This document shows positions 21,189 through 29,721 of a DNA stretch of 41,809 bases, piece after piece (the stretch's first letter is position 1; each line of letters begins with the position of its first letter). Under the pieces are notes generated by a model. That model was not told the origin of the DNA. It saw only the letters and a list, made by a program, of their open reading frames with translations, and did not search any database. The translations under genes were made by a program, and so were the position numbers. The stretch covers positions 1-41,809 of the IMG/VR virus record IMGVR_UViG_3300035704_000013; one strand, written 5' to 3'. The DNA comes from a virus.

Positions 21189-21588
21189 GCAGGCCGGCGT
21201 CAAGGCCGACACCCAAATCTATTCGGCCGAGGCGAAGCTGCGCGATTTGGAGCAGTTGCTGCGTACGAAAGGTGATCAGCATCTCGCCGATCTGCGTGTG
21301 CTGCTCGATCACGCGCATGATCGCGAACGCGAGCTGTCGGCGATGGTGAAGATGGTGGTGGAAGAGCGCTTCTATCGCCCGGTGGTCACCGGCGCGCGCA
21401 AAGCGGAAGCTTCCGTCGCCGCATTGCCCGCCGAAGTGCTGAACGATGTGACCACCTTCGACGAAGAGGCCGACGCCGCAGTTCGCACGAAGGAACATCA
21501 GGTCATGCAGGAGCTCGAGCACGGGTTCGAGCAGGTCCTCCACGAAGAAAACGAATTCCGCGCGAGTCGCGGAAAGGATGTTGTCTAG
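21130..21588 (+). CDS. Hypothetical coiled-coil protein
   Basis: 152 aa. Amphipathic basic N-terminus (MKVLSRLWQRIRALFQHEAKQ) then long charged helices (AKLRDLEQLLRTKGDQHLADLRVLLDHAHDRERELSAMVKMVVEE). No family recognised. Last gene before a strong terminator and the portal. Confidence 0.65.
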   Translation: MKVLSRLWQRIRALFQHEAKQAGVKADTQIYSAEAKLRDLEQLLRTKGDQHLADLRVLLDHAHDRERELSAMVKMVVEERFYRPVVTGARKAEASVAALPAEVLNDVTTFDEEADAAVRTKEHQVMQELEHGFEQVLHEENEFRASRGKDVV

Positions 21589-21610
21589 CAGAGAAGCCCT
21601 CTCTGGACCC

Positions 21611-21655
21611 CGTCAGGCGCCCCCTCCCAACCCAGGGTGGCGCCTGACGCTTTTT
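21611..21655 (+). terminator. Intrinsic terminator before the portal gene
   Basis: Perfect 11-bp stem (21611-21621 with 21639-21649), then C and TTTTT. It ends 9 nt before the portal start. Confidence 0.93.
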
Positions 21656-21663
21656 AGGCTCAA

Positions 21664-24084
21664 ATGAACACTGAATTCCAGGCAATGAAGACCGACGGCG
21701 CCGCCAGCGCGAGTTTCTCTGGCACAGCGAGCCTGGAGAAGCTGCTGCTCTCCTACTCGGACCTGCTGCACAAGGACCTCTCGCGCGATCGCTTTGCCGA
21801 AGAGCGCGAATGGTACGAAGCGGGCCTGTTCTATCAGCGCCGGCAGTGGCTGAAGTGGGACTCGTCGAACAAGCGCTGGTCGCTGCTGAAGCAGGACCCG
21901 GCGAAGCCGCGGCCGATGCCGGTGACCAACCACTTCGCGCGCACGATCAACGCGAACGCGAACCAGTTGGGGTCAGGCAAACTGCGCGCGATGGCGATTC
22001 CCAATGACGACAGCGACCGGAACCGCCGTGCGGCCGAATTTGCCGAGAATGCGATCGACGCGATCGACGAAGAGAGCGGACTGAGGATCCAGATGCCGCT
22101 GCTCGCCAAGCACACGGCATTGTGGGGCCTGGGCGTGACCGTCGATATCTGGGATACGTCGAAATCGAATGGCGTGATCAAGGTGCCGCAGATCGAAGTG
22201 CAATCGACCCCGATGCTCGGCTGTCTCGATTGTGGCAACGTCAGTGATCTTTCGCCCGAACGGGCTCAGAACCCGGGTGCGCCGATGCCGCAACAGCAGC
22301 AGGCGCCATGTCCGTACTGTGGCAGCACCAATACCGCAGGCTGGACGAACGACACGCCGGTTACCACCGAGGTGAAGCAGTTCTCCAAGGGCAAGATCAC
22401 GACGGAAGTGCGCCCGATCTTCGAGCTCTTCATTCCGCGCGATTGTCAGAGCCCGAACCTGGCGCCGAAACTGCAGTGGAAGTTCCGCAAGCCGCTGAGC
22501 GTTGCCAAGCAGCTGTGGCCCGACGCCGCACAGGATCTGAAGTCCGACGAGAAGCAGGAAACCAACGAGATCTACCTCGAGGCGCTGCGCTCACTCGTCA
22601 ATTACAACTTCATGCACGAGCAGGCCGGCGAGACGGTGACGATTGTCATCACCTGGGCCGATTTCGATCAGCTGCCGGACGAGCTGCAGCAGGCTTTAGA
22701 GGAAGCAGTACAGAATGGCGACAAAGGTATTGCCGTTTCCGGAGATGACGACGATCAGGCCGATGAGCCGGGTGAACGAGACTCGGCCGAAGGCGACGAA
22801 GCTGATGATCTGGTCCCGGACTCTGACCTTGACCCGATCGAGCAGCTGCACCAGTGGGGAATCTTCCTCATTTGCGCCGGCGGCAAGGTCCTCGACTGGG
22901 GAATCAGCCAGCTGGAGGGTCAAAAGCCGCCCACGTTCTACCAGTGGGAAGCCGATCCCGCGAACATTTACAACAAGGGCCTGGGCAGCGACCTGATTCC
23001 GCTGCAGAAGCGGCTCAATCGCCTGGACTCACTGATCGAGCTGGCGATGATGTCGAACGCGGCCGGCAAGTGGGTGTGGCCGACCACGCAGACGACGAAA
23101 CCACCGAGCGGATCGCCCAGCGACGTGGTCGAGTTCGATCCGATCGGTGACGGCAAGATTGCACCCACTTTTGTGCAGCCTTCCCCGTTCCACGGCTCGG
23201 TGTGGCAGCTGAGAGCGGCGATCAAGCAGGACTTTCTCGAGATCGGCATGACCGAAGGCATCCAGGCGGGCATGAACCCGCAGGGTGTGACCGCATTCCG
23301 CGGACTCGCTTACCTGGGCGCGAAGGCGGCCGAGCAGATCTCGACGCAACGCGCGCTGTGGGAGACTTCGCACGGGCTGCGCCACGGGAAGTGCCTGATC
23401 CTGGCGAAGAGATACTGGAGCGAGCAGCGCAAGGTGAAAGTCGCCGGCTACAACGGCCGCTACGGGATGAAAGCCTTCTGCGGCGATGATCTGAAGGGCG
23501 ATTACACCCTCACCATTGTTGAGAATTCATCGCGCCCGCGCACCGACGACGAGAAGCAGGCCGATTTCGCAATGCTGGTCCAAGGCGGCATGATCAACCC
23601 GATGGACCAGGCGACGCGCGACTACATCATCAACCAGGCGAACCTCAACAGCGTGAACCTGGTGGACCACAACCAATTTATGAAGGCCGAGCGCGATCTC
23701 GACCTGGTCATCGCTGGCCAATCGCCGGTGATCACGCCTTACATGAAGCTGGACATCTTCATCCAGATCTTCGGCGAGTTCACGCTGGCGGAAGAGTTCG
23801 AACAACTGCCACCCGACGCACAACAGCGCGTATTGACGGCGCTCGAAATGATGCAGCAGCAGCAGGCCGCCGCGCAGGCGCAAGCAGCCATGGCCGCTGC
23901 TGCGTCTGCCGGTCCGACACCGGGACAGAAGCTGGGCGGAGCGATGGCGCAGCGTCACGGCGCAGCTGGTGGTGGTGCGAAGAAACCGGGCCTCGAAGGA
24001 GTTCCCGGACAAACCGTGAGCCCCGAGGCGAGCTCAGCCGGCGCCGCGAGCGAAGCGTCGCAGGTAGCATCCCAACTTCCATAG
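21664..24084 (+). CDS. Portal protein, P22-like, with an inserted zinc-ribbon motif
   Basis: 806 aa. The core fold is seen in EREWYEAGLFYQRRQWLKWD near the start, PVTNHFARTINANANQL, WGLGVTVDIWD, and LNRLDSLIELAMMSNAAGKW plus EIGMTEGIQAGMNPQGVTAFRG in the clip/stem region. The C-terminal tail is Gln/Ala-rich and coiled-coil-like (LEMMQQQQAAAQAQ), as in the barrel of P22 portals. Unusual: at about residues 184-217 CLDCGN...CPYCGS forms a CxxC...CxxC pair, probably a zinc ribbon placed in a wing loop. An acidic stretch near 365-390 (GDDDDQADEPGERDSAEGDE) may be disordered. The dodecamer forms the DNA channel and binds terminase. Confidence 0.9.
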   Translation: MNTEFQAMKTDGAASASFSGTASLEKLLLSYSDLLHKDLSRDRFAEEREWYEAGLFYQRRQWLKWDSSNKRWSLLKQDPAKPRPMPVTNHFARTINANANQLGSGKLRAMAIPNDDSDRNRRAAEFAENAIDAIDEESGLRIQMPLLAKHTALWGLGVTVDIWDTSKSNGVIKVPQIEVQSTPMLGCLDCGNVSDLSPERAQNPGAPMPQQQQAPCPYCGSTNTAGWTNDTPVTTEVKQFSKGKITTEVRPIFELFIPRDCQSPNLAPKLQWKFRKPLSVAKQLWPDAAQDLKSDEKQETNEIYLEALRSLVNYNFMHEQAGETVTIVITWADFDQLPDELQQALEEAVQNGDKGIAVSGDDDDQADEPGERDSAEGDEADDLVPDSDLDPIEQLHQWGIFLICAGGKVLDWGISQLEGQKPPTFYQWEADPANIYNKGLGSDLIPLQKRLNRLDSLIELAMMSNAAGKWVWPTTQTTKPPSGSPSDVVEFDPIGDGKIAPTFVQPSPFHGSVWQLRAAIKQDFLEIGMTEGIQAGMNPQGVTAFRGLAYLGAKAAEQISTQRALWETSHGLRHGKCLILAKRYWSEQRKVKVAGYNGRYGMKAFCGDDLKGDYTLTIVENSSRPRTDDEKQADFAMLVQGGMINPMDQATRDYIINQANLNSVNLVDHNQFMKAERDLDLVIAGQSPVITPYMKLDIFIQIFGEFTLAEEFEQLPPDAQQRVLTALEMMQQQQAAAQAQAAMAAAASAGPTPGQKLGGAMAQRHGAAGGGAKKPGLEGVPGQTVSPEASSAGAASEASQVASQLP

Positions 24085-24111
24085 GGTTGAATTCAGCAAA
24101 GGAGAGGGCAG

Positions 24112-24576
24112 ATGGCAGAAGACACAACAACCACCAGCACACCAAAATCTGGATCAGCCGACACCACGCCGGCGTCGCAGGAACCCGAGCCGATCAAGAA
24201 GCCGGTACCAATCGAAGGCACCGGTGACCAGCGCGACACGTCGAAGGTGGACACGCTCGGCAACGAGAAGATCCACATCGACGAGGTCGGTCCACGCGGC
24301 TCGAATGCTCCGCAGGATATGCTGACCGATGCTGATCGCAAGCGAATGGCCGAAGAAGCGGACCGGCGCGCGCACCAGAACATGGCGTCGACCGACAAAG
24401 TGGATTCCGTCGGCAACCCGCAGGGCCACTTTGAGACCTCGCCAGGCGGGAAGGACGAGCACGGCGCGAAGAAGCCGGACACCGTCCACTACGATCGGCC
24501 GATCGAGGAACAGCCGGCGCACCTCGGTCCGCGCGGCAAGGACGCACCGAAAGAGACTTTTCACCGGAGTAAATAA
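24112..24576 (+). CDS. Hypothetical disordered protein
   Basis: 154 aa, Thr/Pro/Asp/Lys-rich. Two related blocks are visible: DTSKVDTLGNEKIHIDEVGPRG and STDKVDSVGNPQGHFETSPGG, then HLGPRGKDAPKETFHRSK. AAAGGAGAGG precedes the ATG. LGPRG also appears at the start of the next gene. Unknown role between portal and scaffold. Confidence 0.65.
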   Translation: MAEDTTTTSTPKSGSADTTPASQEPEPIKKPVPIEGTGDQRDTSKVDTLGNEKIHIDEVGPRGSNAPQDMLTDADRKRMAEEADRRAHQNMASTDKVDSVGNPQGHFETSPGGKDEHGAKKPDTVHYDRPIEEQPAHLGPRGKDAPKETFHRSK

Positions 24577-24579
24577 ACC

Positions 24580-24771
24580 ATGGCGACTGGCCTTGGTCCA
24601 CGCGGCATTCACCGCTCGCGGGACACCTACAACACGGACCTACCGCAGGCGCCGACTGGCCCGAGCGGGTTCCTGATCACGCCGCCGAAGCAGATCAACG
24701 CCGGCGACAAAAAGACCGGTTCACCGAAGACGGCTGCTGGCCGCATCAACCCGGATACGTTCAACGAATAA
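24580..24771 (+). CDS. Hypothetical small protein
   Basis: 63 aa starting MATGLGPRGIHRSRDTYNTD. Gly/Pro/Lys-rich, no clear domain. It shares GLGPRG with its upstream neighbour. Ends with NPDTFNE just before a perfect inverted repeat. Confidence 0.55.
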   Translation: MATGLGPRGIHRSRDTYNTDLPQAPTGPSGFLITPPKQINAGDKKTGSPKTAAGRINPDTFNE

Positions 24772-24790
24772 CTTAAAGCTGAGCTTTAAG
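24772..24790 (+). repeat. Perfect 9-bp inverted repeat CTTAAAGCT/AGCTTTAAG
   Basis: Arms 24772-24780 and 24782-24790 with one base between. It starts at the stop codon region of the small gene and precedes the terminator at 24813. A single-base loop cannot fold tightly in RNA, so a protein-binding dyad is more likely. Confidence 0.6.
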
Positions 24791-24812
24791 AACTGATTTC
24801 GTAAGCCCAGAT

Positions 24813-24837
24813 GCGCCGCCACCGTGCGGCGCTTTTT
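24813..24837 (+). terminator. Intrinsic terminator before the scaffold gene
   Basis: Perfect 7-bp GC stem (24813-24819 with 24826-24832), then TTTTTCATGGG. The tail resembles those at 26085 and 33771. Confidence 0.88.
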
Positions 24838-24862
24838 CATGGGCGCGAGGAGAAAAGAAGCG

Positions 24863-26005
24863 ATGAAGCGAATTCTGATGATTCAACCCGATGCCTTCAC
24901 CCGGCGCGTGCTCGCGCGACTGATGGCGCTCTCGATCGAGGACGCCGGCGGCGACTCCGCAGGTGGTGGCGCGACCGATGGCGGCGCTGGCGACACTGCC
25001 GGTGGTACTACCGAGCGAGATCTCACCGATCGTGACGACCGGCTAGACGCGGCTATGGAGTTCTTCTCCAAAGGCGATGGCGAGGGCGATGAAAAACAGC
25101 CCGGCGGCAATCTCGGGAGCGGCGAAGCAGAGGGCGGCAACCAGGGCGCAGGCGAACAGGGCAAAGATCAGCAGGCCGGTGATGAACATGGCCAGGTCTC
25201 CGAGGAAGCGCTGAAGGCCGACCCACGATATCAGGAACTCGATACGTTCCGCTCGGAAGTTCAGCCACTGATGGAGCGCTACGGCATTCCCGACGCGAAG
25301 GAGATGGACGCGCAGTTGCAGGACGCGCAGATTCTCTACGCGATTGCCCAGGGCACGGACGTGAACGGCCAGCCGGCAACTGCATCGCGGCTGATGGACA
25401 CGTTCACGCAGGTGTGGCCGAAGGAGACGATCGATCGCGTAGCCGGCGACCTGGCGAACTGGCTGTCGGCGAAGGGTTACCTGCAGGGCGGCGCCGCTGC
25501 TGGCAGGAAAGAAGGCGGCGAGCAGGCCGGTTTCAAGGATCCGCTCGAGACGCGCGTGGAAACGATGGAGCGCGAACGCGAGCAGGCGCGTCAAGCCGAA
25601 CAATCGCGCCAGGCGACCGAGCGTGTTGAGAAGGTCCGCGGTGAGGTGAAGAGCGCGGTCGCAAAGTTCGCCGACACCAACAAGGTCGCCAAAGAAGATG
25701 TCGACATGTACATGCGCGAAGCGCTGTCGCTGATCCCCGACAACCAGCGCTCGGCCGCATGGGCACGTTTTGAGAAGGGCAATCTCGTGGACCTGCAGAA
25801 AGCACTGAGCCAGGTTCACAACCGCGAAGTGGCGCGGCTGAAGCGCCAATCGCAGCAGCAAGTGACAGATGCAACCCGACGCGCACAGGGCGCGCCGCGG
25901 ATTCCTGCTGGCGGAGCACCGCCGGCCCCTGCCGGACAGCAAAAGCGTGACCTTCGCTCTCGCGATGGGCGCCTCGCGGCGGCACAGGCCGAGTGGGACA
26001 AATAA
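24863..26005 (+). CDS. Capsid scaffolding protein (inferred)
   Basis: 380 aa from ATG 24863 with GAGGAG 10 nt upstream. A Gly/Asp/Glu-rich disordered N-terminal part, then helices (ELDTFRSEVQPLMERYGIPDAKEMDAQLQDAQILYAIAQGTDVNG), a long coiled coil (RVETMEREREQARQAEQSRQ...) and a basic C-terminus (VARLKRQSQQQVTDATRRAQG). This acidic-helical-basic layout and the place between portal and capsid are typical of scaffolds, which guide prohead assembly and leave before or during packaging. No sequence family was recognised. Confidence 0.7.
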   Translation: MKRILMIQPDAFTRRVLARLMALSIEDAGGDSAGGGATDGGAGDTAGGTTERDLTDRDDRLDAAMEFFSKGDGEGDEKQPGGNLGSGEAEGGNQGAGEQGKDQQAGDEHGQVSEEALKADPRYQELDTFRSEVQPLMERYGIPDAKEMDAQLQDAQILYAIAQGTDVNGQPATASRLMDTFTQVWPKETIDRVAGDLANWLSAKGYLQGGAAAGRKEGGEQAGFKDPLETRVETMEREREQARQAEQSRQATERVEKVRGEVKSAVAKFADTNKVAKEDVDMYMREALSLIPDNQRSAAWARFEKGNLVDLQKALSQVHNREVARLKRQSQQQVTDATRRAQGAPRIPAGGAPPAPAGQQKRDLRSRDGRLAAAQAEWDK

Positions 26006-26062
26006 AGTTCTAAGCCCGTACGATTGAACATTTGCGGTCCACCGCGGCCGCGTAACAAGCCC

Positions 26063-26089
26063 AGCCACCTGCTGACCAGGTGGCTTTTT
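26063..26089 (+). terminator. Intrinsic terminator between scaffold and capsid
   Basis: Perfect 9-bp stem AGCCACCTG/CAGGTGGCT (26063-26071 with 26077-26085), then T-run and CATTGGG. Confidence 0.9.
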
Positions 26090-26113
26090 CATTGGGCACG
26101 AAAGGTAACGACC

Positions 26114-27340
26114 TTGGCCGATCAGAATACGATCAACCGCATTGGCGGACTACTGAAGAACGTCTACTCCGATGCGATCGTTGAGCAACAGAACCTGGCC
26201 GCGGTGGCGCGAAAGCTGTTCACCAAAGCTAAAGGCACCCGCATGGGCGGTGACCACCTGGAAGTCTCCATCCGCATCGGCGGCAACCGCGCCGGTGTAG
26301 GCGCCCGCAACTCTGACGACGCGCTGCCCACGCCGCTGCGTCAGCAGGAGAAGAAGTTCCAGATCTTCGACCGTGGCGTTTTCGGCGTGATCCGCGTCTT
26401 CGACAAGGACATCCAGAACACCAAGGACGGCAAGCAGGCCTTCATCAACCACCTCGACGACGAAGTCACCCAGGTCGCCAAGGACGTGATGAAGCACATG
26501 AACGTCATGACCTACGGCGATGGCACCGGCACGCTCGCGGTCGTGAATGCGAACACTGCCGCTTCCACCACGTTCGTCGGCAAGACCGGCACCGCCTTCG
26601 GCAGCTTCGGTACCCGGTACCTGCAGCTGAACGACCAGGTCGACATCTGGGATCCGACGTTCACCACGCAGCGCACTCCTGCCGGCGGCGTCTCGATCAC
26701 CAACATCGACCCGACCACGCAGACCGTGACCGTGAGCCAGGCGCTGACGCTCACTGCCCTCGACGTCCTCGTGCGCGCGAACTCGCAGAACAAGGAATAC
26801 GTCGGTCTGCGCCTCGCCACCGACAACAGCTCGAGCGTGACCTTCCAGGCGCTCTCGCGCGGTTCCTTCGCGATCCTGCGCGGCAACGTGATCTCGGCCG
26901 GCGGCGCCGCGCTCAACGAGACCCACCTGCAGCAGATCATCTCGGCGATCGAGATCTCCTCGGGCGAGACCCCGGACCGCTTCCTCACCGGCAACGCCCA
27001 GTGGGATGCGTACGTGGCGCTCGGCCAGAGCCTGAAGCGCTACGTCAACACGCAGAAGCTGGACCGCGGCTTCCAGGAGCTGGATTACAACGGCATCCCG
27101 TTCCTCAAGGACGTGGACTGCACGCCGGCGGACATCTACGTCATCAACAGCGAGTATGTCCAGAACGGCGTCGTGACCCCGCTCAGCTGGTCCGAAGAGG
27201 ACGGCTCGATCCTGAAGTGGGACGCCGGCTACGCGGCCTACAAGGGGTTCATGCGCGAATACGGCAACTATGTCTATCCGCGCCCGAACGCGATCGGCCG
27301 CATCGACACGCTCGCCGTGCCGGCTGCGTACGTCCGCTAA
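26114..27340 (+). CDS. Major capsid protein
   Basis: 408 aa from TTG 26114; AAAGG lies upstream. The sequence starts LADQNTINRIGGLLKNVYSDAIVEQQNLAAVARKLF and has features of HK97-fold coats of short-tailed phages: an N-terminal arm, FDRGVFGVIRVFDKDIQ, KDVMKHMNVMTYGDGTGTLA, then a beta-rich domain (VTVSQALTLTALDVLVRANS) and a C-terminal GYAAYKGFMREYGNYVYPRPNAIGRID. Terminators lie on both sides. The codons are very biased to C-ending triplets, as expected for a highly expressed gene. An upstream reading from 26024 runs through the terminator and is not part of the protein. Confidence 0.88.
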   Translation: MADQNTINRIGGLLKNVYSDAIVEQQNLAAVARKLFTKAKGTRMGGDHLEVSIRIGGNRAGVGARNSDDALPTPLRQQEKKFQIFDRGVFGVIRVFDKDIQNTKDGKQAFINHLDDEVTQVAKDVMKHMNVMTYGDGTGTLAVVNANTAASTTFVGKTGTAFGSFGTRYLQLNDQVDIWDPTFTTQRTPAGGVSITNIDPTTQTVTVSQALTLTALDVLVRANSQNKEYVGLRLATDNSSSVTFQALSRGSFAILRGNVISAGGAALNETHLQQIISAIEISSGETPDRFLTGNAQWDAYVALGQSLKRYVNTQKLDRGFQELDYNGIPFLKDVDCTPADIYVINSEYVQNGVVTPLSWSEEDGSILKWDAGYAAYKGFMREYGNYVYPRPNAIGRIDTLAVPAAYVR

Positions 27341-27372
27341 TAGCAGACTGCGAAAAGCAGCGAAACAAAAGA

Positions 27373-27408
27373 AGCCCACGACGCGCGCTTGTGCGTCGTG
27401 GGCTTTCT
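27373..27408 (+). terminator. Intrinsic terminator after the capsid gene
   Basis: Perfect 12-bp stem (27373-27384 with 27393-27404), eight-base loop, then TTTCT. Confidence 0.92.
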
Positions 27409-27434
27409 CCATCACCGGATAGAGAGGGCAAAAC

Positions 27435-27941
27435 GTGGCAATCATTTTAGTCGGCGATCAGACGCCGACGCACCCGGCAGAATTCGAGCGCAAGCTGCAG
27501 GCCTTCGACCAGGACCTGGCGATCGTGTGGCACAAGCCGCCGCACTGGCGACAGTCGCGCTCGGGCGTTTGGAAGATCGAGCAGTGCGTCGGCCATTTGA
27601 GCGGAGAGTTTCACGCCGACGGCCGTCCGAAGCACACGCACCTGTGCATGCGCGCTTACGTGACGTGCGTTCAGGACGAAGACGGCACCCCGATGCCACT
27701 GGGCGATCACGTGTTCGAGAAGCTGCGCATGATGCGCGCCAACTCCGAGAGCTTTGGCGGCGAGACCGAGCGTGGGCTGTCTAACTGGATCCGCAAGTCG
27801 CGCGCGATCGACGACGAGCTGGAGTCGAAGCGAGCTCGTGAGCGTGAAGACGTGATGGCCTACAACCAGAAGTTCAATGCTCGGCAGATCGCCAATGCCG
27901 TCACGCTGATCCAGCGCCACGACATGAGGCCAAACCGATGA
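27435..27941 (+). CDS. Hypothetical structural-region protein
   Basis: 168 aa from GTG with GAGAGGG upstream. Starts VAIILVGDQTPTHPAEFERKLQAFDQDLAIVWHKPPHWRQS, a beta-rich part, and ends with charged helices (KSRAIDDELESKRAREREDVMAYNQKF). Position between capsid and adaptor genes suggests a head-completion or minor capsid role; no family recognised. Confidence 0.7.
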   Translation: MAIILVGDQTPTHPAEFERKLQAFDQDLAIVWHKPPHWRQSRSGVWKIEQCVGHLSGEFHADGRPKHTHLCMRAYVTCVQDEDGTPMPLGDHVFEKLRMMRANSESFGGETERGLSNWIRKSRAIDDELESKRAREREDVMAYNQKFNARQIANAVTLIQRHDMRPNR

Positions 27942-28156
27942 AGTATCGCGTTTATTACAACCGCTCTGAAGACGCGCCGCTGGTGTGGAGCGTCGACGAA
28001 GGTTCGCACGCATCGGAGATCAACGTGCAGAACGTCGTGCTGGTCGCGGCGGCGACCACGCGCTTCAATCCGGACGCACAGCTTCCGGAGCCCAAGGCAT
28101 GGCTGGAGATCTCCGGCCAACTGAGAATTCAGGGCGGAAAAGCCTACATCGAGTAG
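27938..28156 (+). CDS. Hypothetical small beta-rich protein
   Basis: 72 aa, ATGA overlap with the previous gene. MKYRVYYNRSEDAPLVWSVDEG...EINVQNVVLVAA...AWLEISGQLRIQGGKAYIE suggests a small beta sandwich or barrel. Possible decoration or accessory protein; unknown. Confidence 0.65.
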   Translation: MKYRVYYNRSEDAPLVWSVDEGSHASEINVQNVVLVAAATTRFNPDAQLPEPKAWLEISGQLRIQGGKAYIE

Positions 28157-28233
28157 GCTCCGCCTCAAAGTTTCCCCCGACAAACCAACCTTAAGCCGCG
28201 GGCACACAGCCTGAGCGGCGGGAGCTAACAGAA

Positions 28234-29025
28234 GTGGAAGGACACATACTTTTCTACAACGCCGGCGACAAGATCGAAGAGGTTCTGCTTTATTCGGTAC
28301 CGACCGGGCACGACATTCACTGCACCTCACGCTGGACGCTGACGGCGCCGCGCGAGGACTTCTTCGAAGTGCCGACGCACATGGAACTGCAGACCGGCGA
28401 AACGATTTCTGTGCAGTTCGCCCAGGACATCTTCCGCAAGTTCGGATATCGCGGCGTGGTCCGCATCGATGCGCACTACAAGCCGGAGAACGAAGACCCG
28501 GACAAGCCGGTGGTGGCCAAAGCGGCGAACCGCCAGGCCGCGGTCGCCCGCGGCAACGAGCTCTGGGAAGCCTACCTGAAGACGGTCGTCGAGTCGCACC
28601 TGCGCGATTGCGAGAGCGCACGCGTCTCGGGCGGCGCGCCACGCTCCGCTTCCGGCTTCACCAAGCGCGCGATGAAGCTGCTGAATGTTCAGGATCCCGG
28701 CGAGCAGTACTTCAAAAGCCTGCAGCACGGCGGCGCCGGCGAGACGCCGAAGCAGGACGGAACGCTGGCAGCACTCCAGGCGCAAATGAACGTGTTCACG
28801 CAGCTGCTGATGGCAGTGGCCGCCGGAAAGGCGATCGACCCGACGCAACTGGCCGCGGTGGCAACGCCGGCAGTGGCTGTCAGCAGTGATGGCGCGCCGG
28901 TGACCTCGGGAATCGCCACGGGCGAGATCAGAAAGCCGCTCGGTGAAACCGGCAGCTATACAACCGCACACAGCGCGGGTCGCACAAAGAGCGATCGCGC
29001 CAAAGAAGCGGCAAAGGAACTGTAA
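28234..29025 (+). CDS. Hypothetical structural-region protein
   Basis: 263 aa from GTG; CGGGAG lies 10 nt upstream. Beta-rich N-terminal half (HILFYNAGDKIEEVLLYSVPTGHDIHC...MELQTGETISVQFAQDI) and helical middle (GNELWEAYLKTVVESHLRDCESA). The C-terminal end is Ser/Gly-rich. Four nt before the adaptor gene. Role unknown. Confidence 0.7.
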   Translation: MEGHILFYNAGDKIEEVLLYSVPTGHDIHCTSRWTLTAPREDFFEVPTHMELQTGETISVQFAQDIFRKFGYRGVVRIDAHYKPENEDPDKPVVAKAANRQAAVARGNELWEAYLKTVVESHLRDCESARVSGGAPRSASGFTKRAMKLLNVQDPGEQYFKSLQHGGAGETPKQDGTLAALQAQMNVFTQLLMAVAAGKAIDPTQLAAVATPAVAVSSDGAPVTSGIATGEIRKPLGETGSYTTAHSAGRTKSDRAKEAAKEL

Positions 29026-29028
29026 TCG

Positions 29029-29721
29029 ATGGACCTGCAGACGATGTTCAACCTGGTGAGCGCGAAGAGTTATTACTCGCGCTCCGACGTCGAGGTGTGG
29101 CACGCGATCTCGAACGCGTCGTCCACGCTGTTCCAGAAGATTGTCACGGAGAACCGCGGCTTCTTCATCAGCTGGAACACATCGCTGCAGCTCGTCGCCA
29201 ACACTGAGGAATACGCGCTCCCGGCCGACTGCTCGCAGCTGATCCGGATGCGGGAGCGCTCCTCTTCTTCCGAGCCATGGCGAATCATGGACCCGGCCGA
29301 GGACCTGAACGATCCGACGTTTGCCGACGCTCAGTTCTCTTCCCTGCTCAACTGCGGCGGTCCGGTGAGCCCGTTCGAATACTACGGGCCGTATCTGACG
29401 ATGACCGACGCGAAGACCACGGCCCAGCTGGAGCGGTTCCGTGTCGCGCCGGTCCCGGCGGATGTGCGCTCGCTCGAGCTGGTGTACGTGGCGCGGTTCA
29501 TCGAGATCACCTCGGCCGATTCAACCAAGTCGCTGCCGACTGAAGCCGACGATTGCGTGATCTTCTCGGCCGTGGGCCAGCTGCTGGACGACAACGGCGA
29601 CGACGGATCCAAAGCCGCGGCGCAGGCAGCGATCAACGAACGTGAATTTCTGAAGTGGGTGCGCAACCGCCAATTCCAGGCGCAGCGCACGGTCACACCC
29701 TACCTGGACGACCTCGACTAA
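29029..29721 (+). CDS. Head-to-tail adaptor, P22 gp4-like (inferred)
   Basis: 230 aa. Helical start (MDLQTMFNLVSAKSYYSRSDVEVWHAISNASSTLFQKIV), TNTEEYALPADCSQLIRMRE-type motif typical of tail adaptor proteins, and an acidic C-terminus (RTVTPYLDDLD). Lies between head genes and the tail hub, the position of gp4 in P22-like phages. It would bind under the portal after packaging. One-base overlap of stop and next start (TAATG). Confidence 0.7.
   Translation: MDLQTMFNLVSAKSYYSRSDVEVWHAISNASSTLFQKIVTENRGFFISWNTSLQLVANTEEYALPADCSQLIRMRERSSSSEPWRIMDPAEDLNDPTFADAQFSSLLNCGGPVSPFEYYGPYLTMTDAKTTAQLERFRVAPVPADVRSLELVYVARFIEITSADSTKSLPTEADDCVIFSAVGQLLDDNGDDGSKAAAQAAINEREFLKWVRNRQFQAQRTVTPYLDDLD

Noticed and set aside
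26024-26113. Upstream extension of the capsid gene
   Set aside because: It reads through the terminator hairpin; TTG 26114 after AAAGG is the better start.
26150-27445. 431-codon minus-strand frame opposite the capsid gene
   Set aside because: Mirror of the strongly C-ending codon use of the capsid gene; composition is unnatural.
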